A stretch of 46,694 nucleotides of DNA from assembly GCA_023244835.1 (NCBI GenBank), contig JAHFLN010000004.1, forward strand, positions 1 to 46,694, written 5' to 3'. The notes beneath the pieces were generated by a model. It saw only the letters and a program-made list of their open reading frames with translations. It searched no databases and was not told the DNA's origin. Source of the DNA: Candidatus Harrisonbacteria bacterium. Lineage in GTDB: Bacteria > Patescibacteriota > Minisyncoccia > UBA6257 > UBA11618. Position numbers and translations under genes: made by a program. This document shows positions 45,584 to 46,694 of this stretch, in pieces; within the stretch, counting starts at the first letter, position 1; each line of letters starts with the position of its first letter.

Positions 45584-46694
45584 ATGGCCGAAGAGAAGAA
45601 AGCGTACGATCCGGAAAAGGCAGAAGCGAGCATCTATCCCGAGTGGGAAGCTTCGGGACTTTTTAATCCGGATAACCTGCCGCGGAAAGATGGTGAACCG
45701 TTCGTGATATTAATGCCGCTTCCGAACGTGACGGGCTCGCTCCATATGGGCCACGCATTCCAGATAACGCTTACGGACGCCCTGATCCGCTACCGCCGTA
45801 TGAAGGGCGATACGGTCGCTTGGCTGCCGGGTACGGATCACGCGGGCATCGCGACGCAGAACGTGGTTGAAAAGGAGCTGCGCAAGGAGGGGATATCGCG
45901 CTTCGATCTGGGCCGCGAGGCATTCGTCGCGCGCGTATGGGAATGGAAGGAGAAATACGGCACTATCATCTTCGGCCAGTTGCGCACGATGGGCGCCTCC
46001 TGCGACTGGAGTCGGTCGCGCTTTACTATGGATCCTGCCTACGCGGACGCGGTCCTGAAAGCATTCGTTCATTATCACGAAAAGGGGTTGCTGTACCGCG
46101 CGCTTCGCACGGTGAATTGGTGCGTGCGCTGCCACACGGGCATCTCGGATTTGGAAGTGGAACACGAGGAGAGGGATAGCGTTCTGTATCACATACAGTA
46201 CGGGCCATATACGGTCGCGACCACGCGTCCTGAAACGAAGTTTGGCGACACCGCGCTCGCGGTGAATCCGCGCGATGTGCGGTATATCGATTATATCGGG
46301 AAGGAGATTGGGATCGAGACGCTCGACACGGAAGGATCGCTCGAGGAGCCGCGGAAAACGAAGTCGAAGCTCCTTGTGGTGGGGGATGAGGCGGCGGATA
46401 TCGCATTTGGCACGGGTATCATCAAGGTCACGCCGGCGCACGATATCACGGACTATGAAATTTCGCGGCGGCACGGCATTCCGCTCGTCCAGGTAATCGA
46501 CGACCGGGGAAGAATGATGGCCGTGACGGGAAAGTACGCGGGGCTGAAGGCCGCGGAGGCGCGGAAGAAGGTCGTGGATGACTTGCGCGCGACAGGACTG
46601 CTCGTGAAGGAGGAGCCGTATCGCCATAATGTGTCGGTATGCTCGCGGTGCGCGACGCCGATCGAGCCCCTGCCCTCGTGGCAATGGTTCTTAA
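45584..46694 (+). CDS. valS: Valine--tRNA ligase, N-terminal part (runs off right edge)
   Basis: LPNVTGSLHMGHAFQITLTDALIRYRRMKGDTVAWLPGTDHAGIATQNVVEK, editing-domain start VATTRPETKFGDTALAVNP. Confidence 0.93.
   Translation, partial: MAEEKKAYDPEKAEASIYPEWEASGLFNPDNLPRKDGEPFVILMPLPNVTGSLHMGHAFQITLTDALIRYRRMKGDTVAWLPGTDHAGIATQNVVEKELRKEGISRFDLGREAFVARVWEWKEKYGTIIFGQLRTMGASCDWSRSRFTMDPAYADAVLKAFVHYHEKGLLYRALRTVNWCVRCHTGISDLEVEHEERDSVLYHIQYGPYTVATTRPETKFGDTALAVNPRDVRYIDYIGKEIGIETLDTEGSLEEPRKTKSKLLVVGDEAADIAFGTGIIKVTPAHDITDYEISRRHGIPLVQVIDDRGRMMAVTGKYAGLKAAEARKKVVDDLRATGLLVKEEPYRHNVSVCSRCATPIEPLPSWQWFL

Overview
The window is a moderately GC-rich bacterial chromosome segment. Gene content and small genes are typical of a Patescibacteria/CPR (Parcubacteria-like) genome; this is inferred from protein families, with no database search. 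Housekeeping genes recognised: argS, gmd, tyrS, clpP, tig, hppA, nusA, yraN, ftsH, a Xer recombinase, gyrA, infB, rbfA, tsaD and valS (open at the right edge). There are also two sigma-70 family genes, a cluster of T4SS-pilin-like proteins and eight tRNA genes. The accessory signals cluster around tRNAs. (1) A retron-like locus lies between tRNA-Cys and tRNA-Leu(TAA). Its reverse transcriptase has YLDD, NAxxH and a VTG-like ING motif. About 320 nt upstream is a ~240-nt hairpin-rich non-coding segment closed by a perfect 12-bp a1/a2-type inverted repeat (GATGCGGGGGCA / TGCCCCCGCATC). (2) A family of short structured repeats lies directly 3' of four tRNAs (Ser, Gly, Val, Leu) in the tRNA orientation. 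Each begins with an antisense T-arm-like sequence and ends with a partial copy of that tRNA's own 3' T-arm. The Leu locus carries a 3 x 100 bp tandem array, suggesting a small tRNA-3'-end-targeting element. (3) About 13 TGTTTYAC half-sites occur within 320 bp upstream of yraN. (4) There are unusual tRNA anticodons (Ile-UAU, Arg-GCG) and tRNA-adjacent LAGLIDADG-like and GIY-YIG nuclease ORFs.
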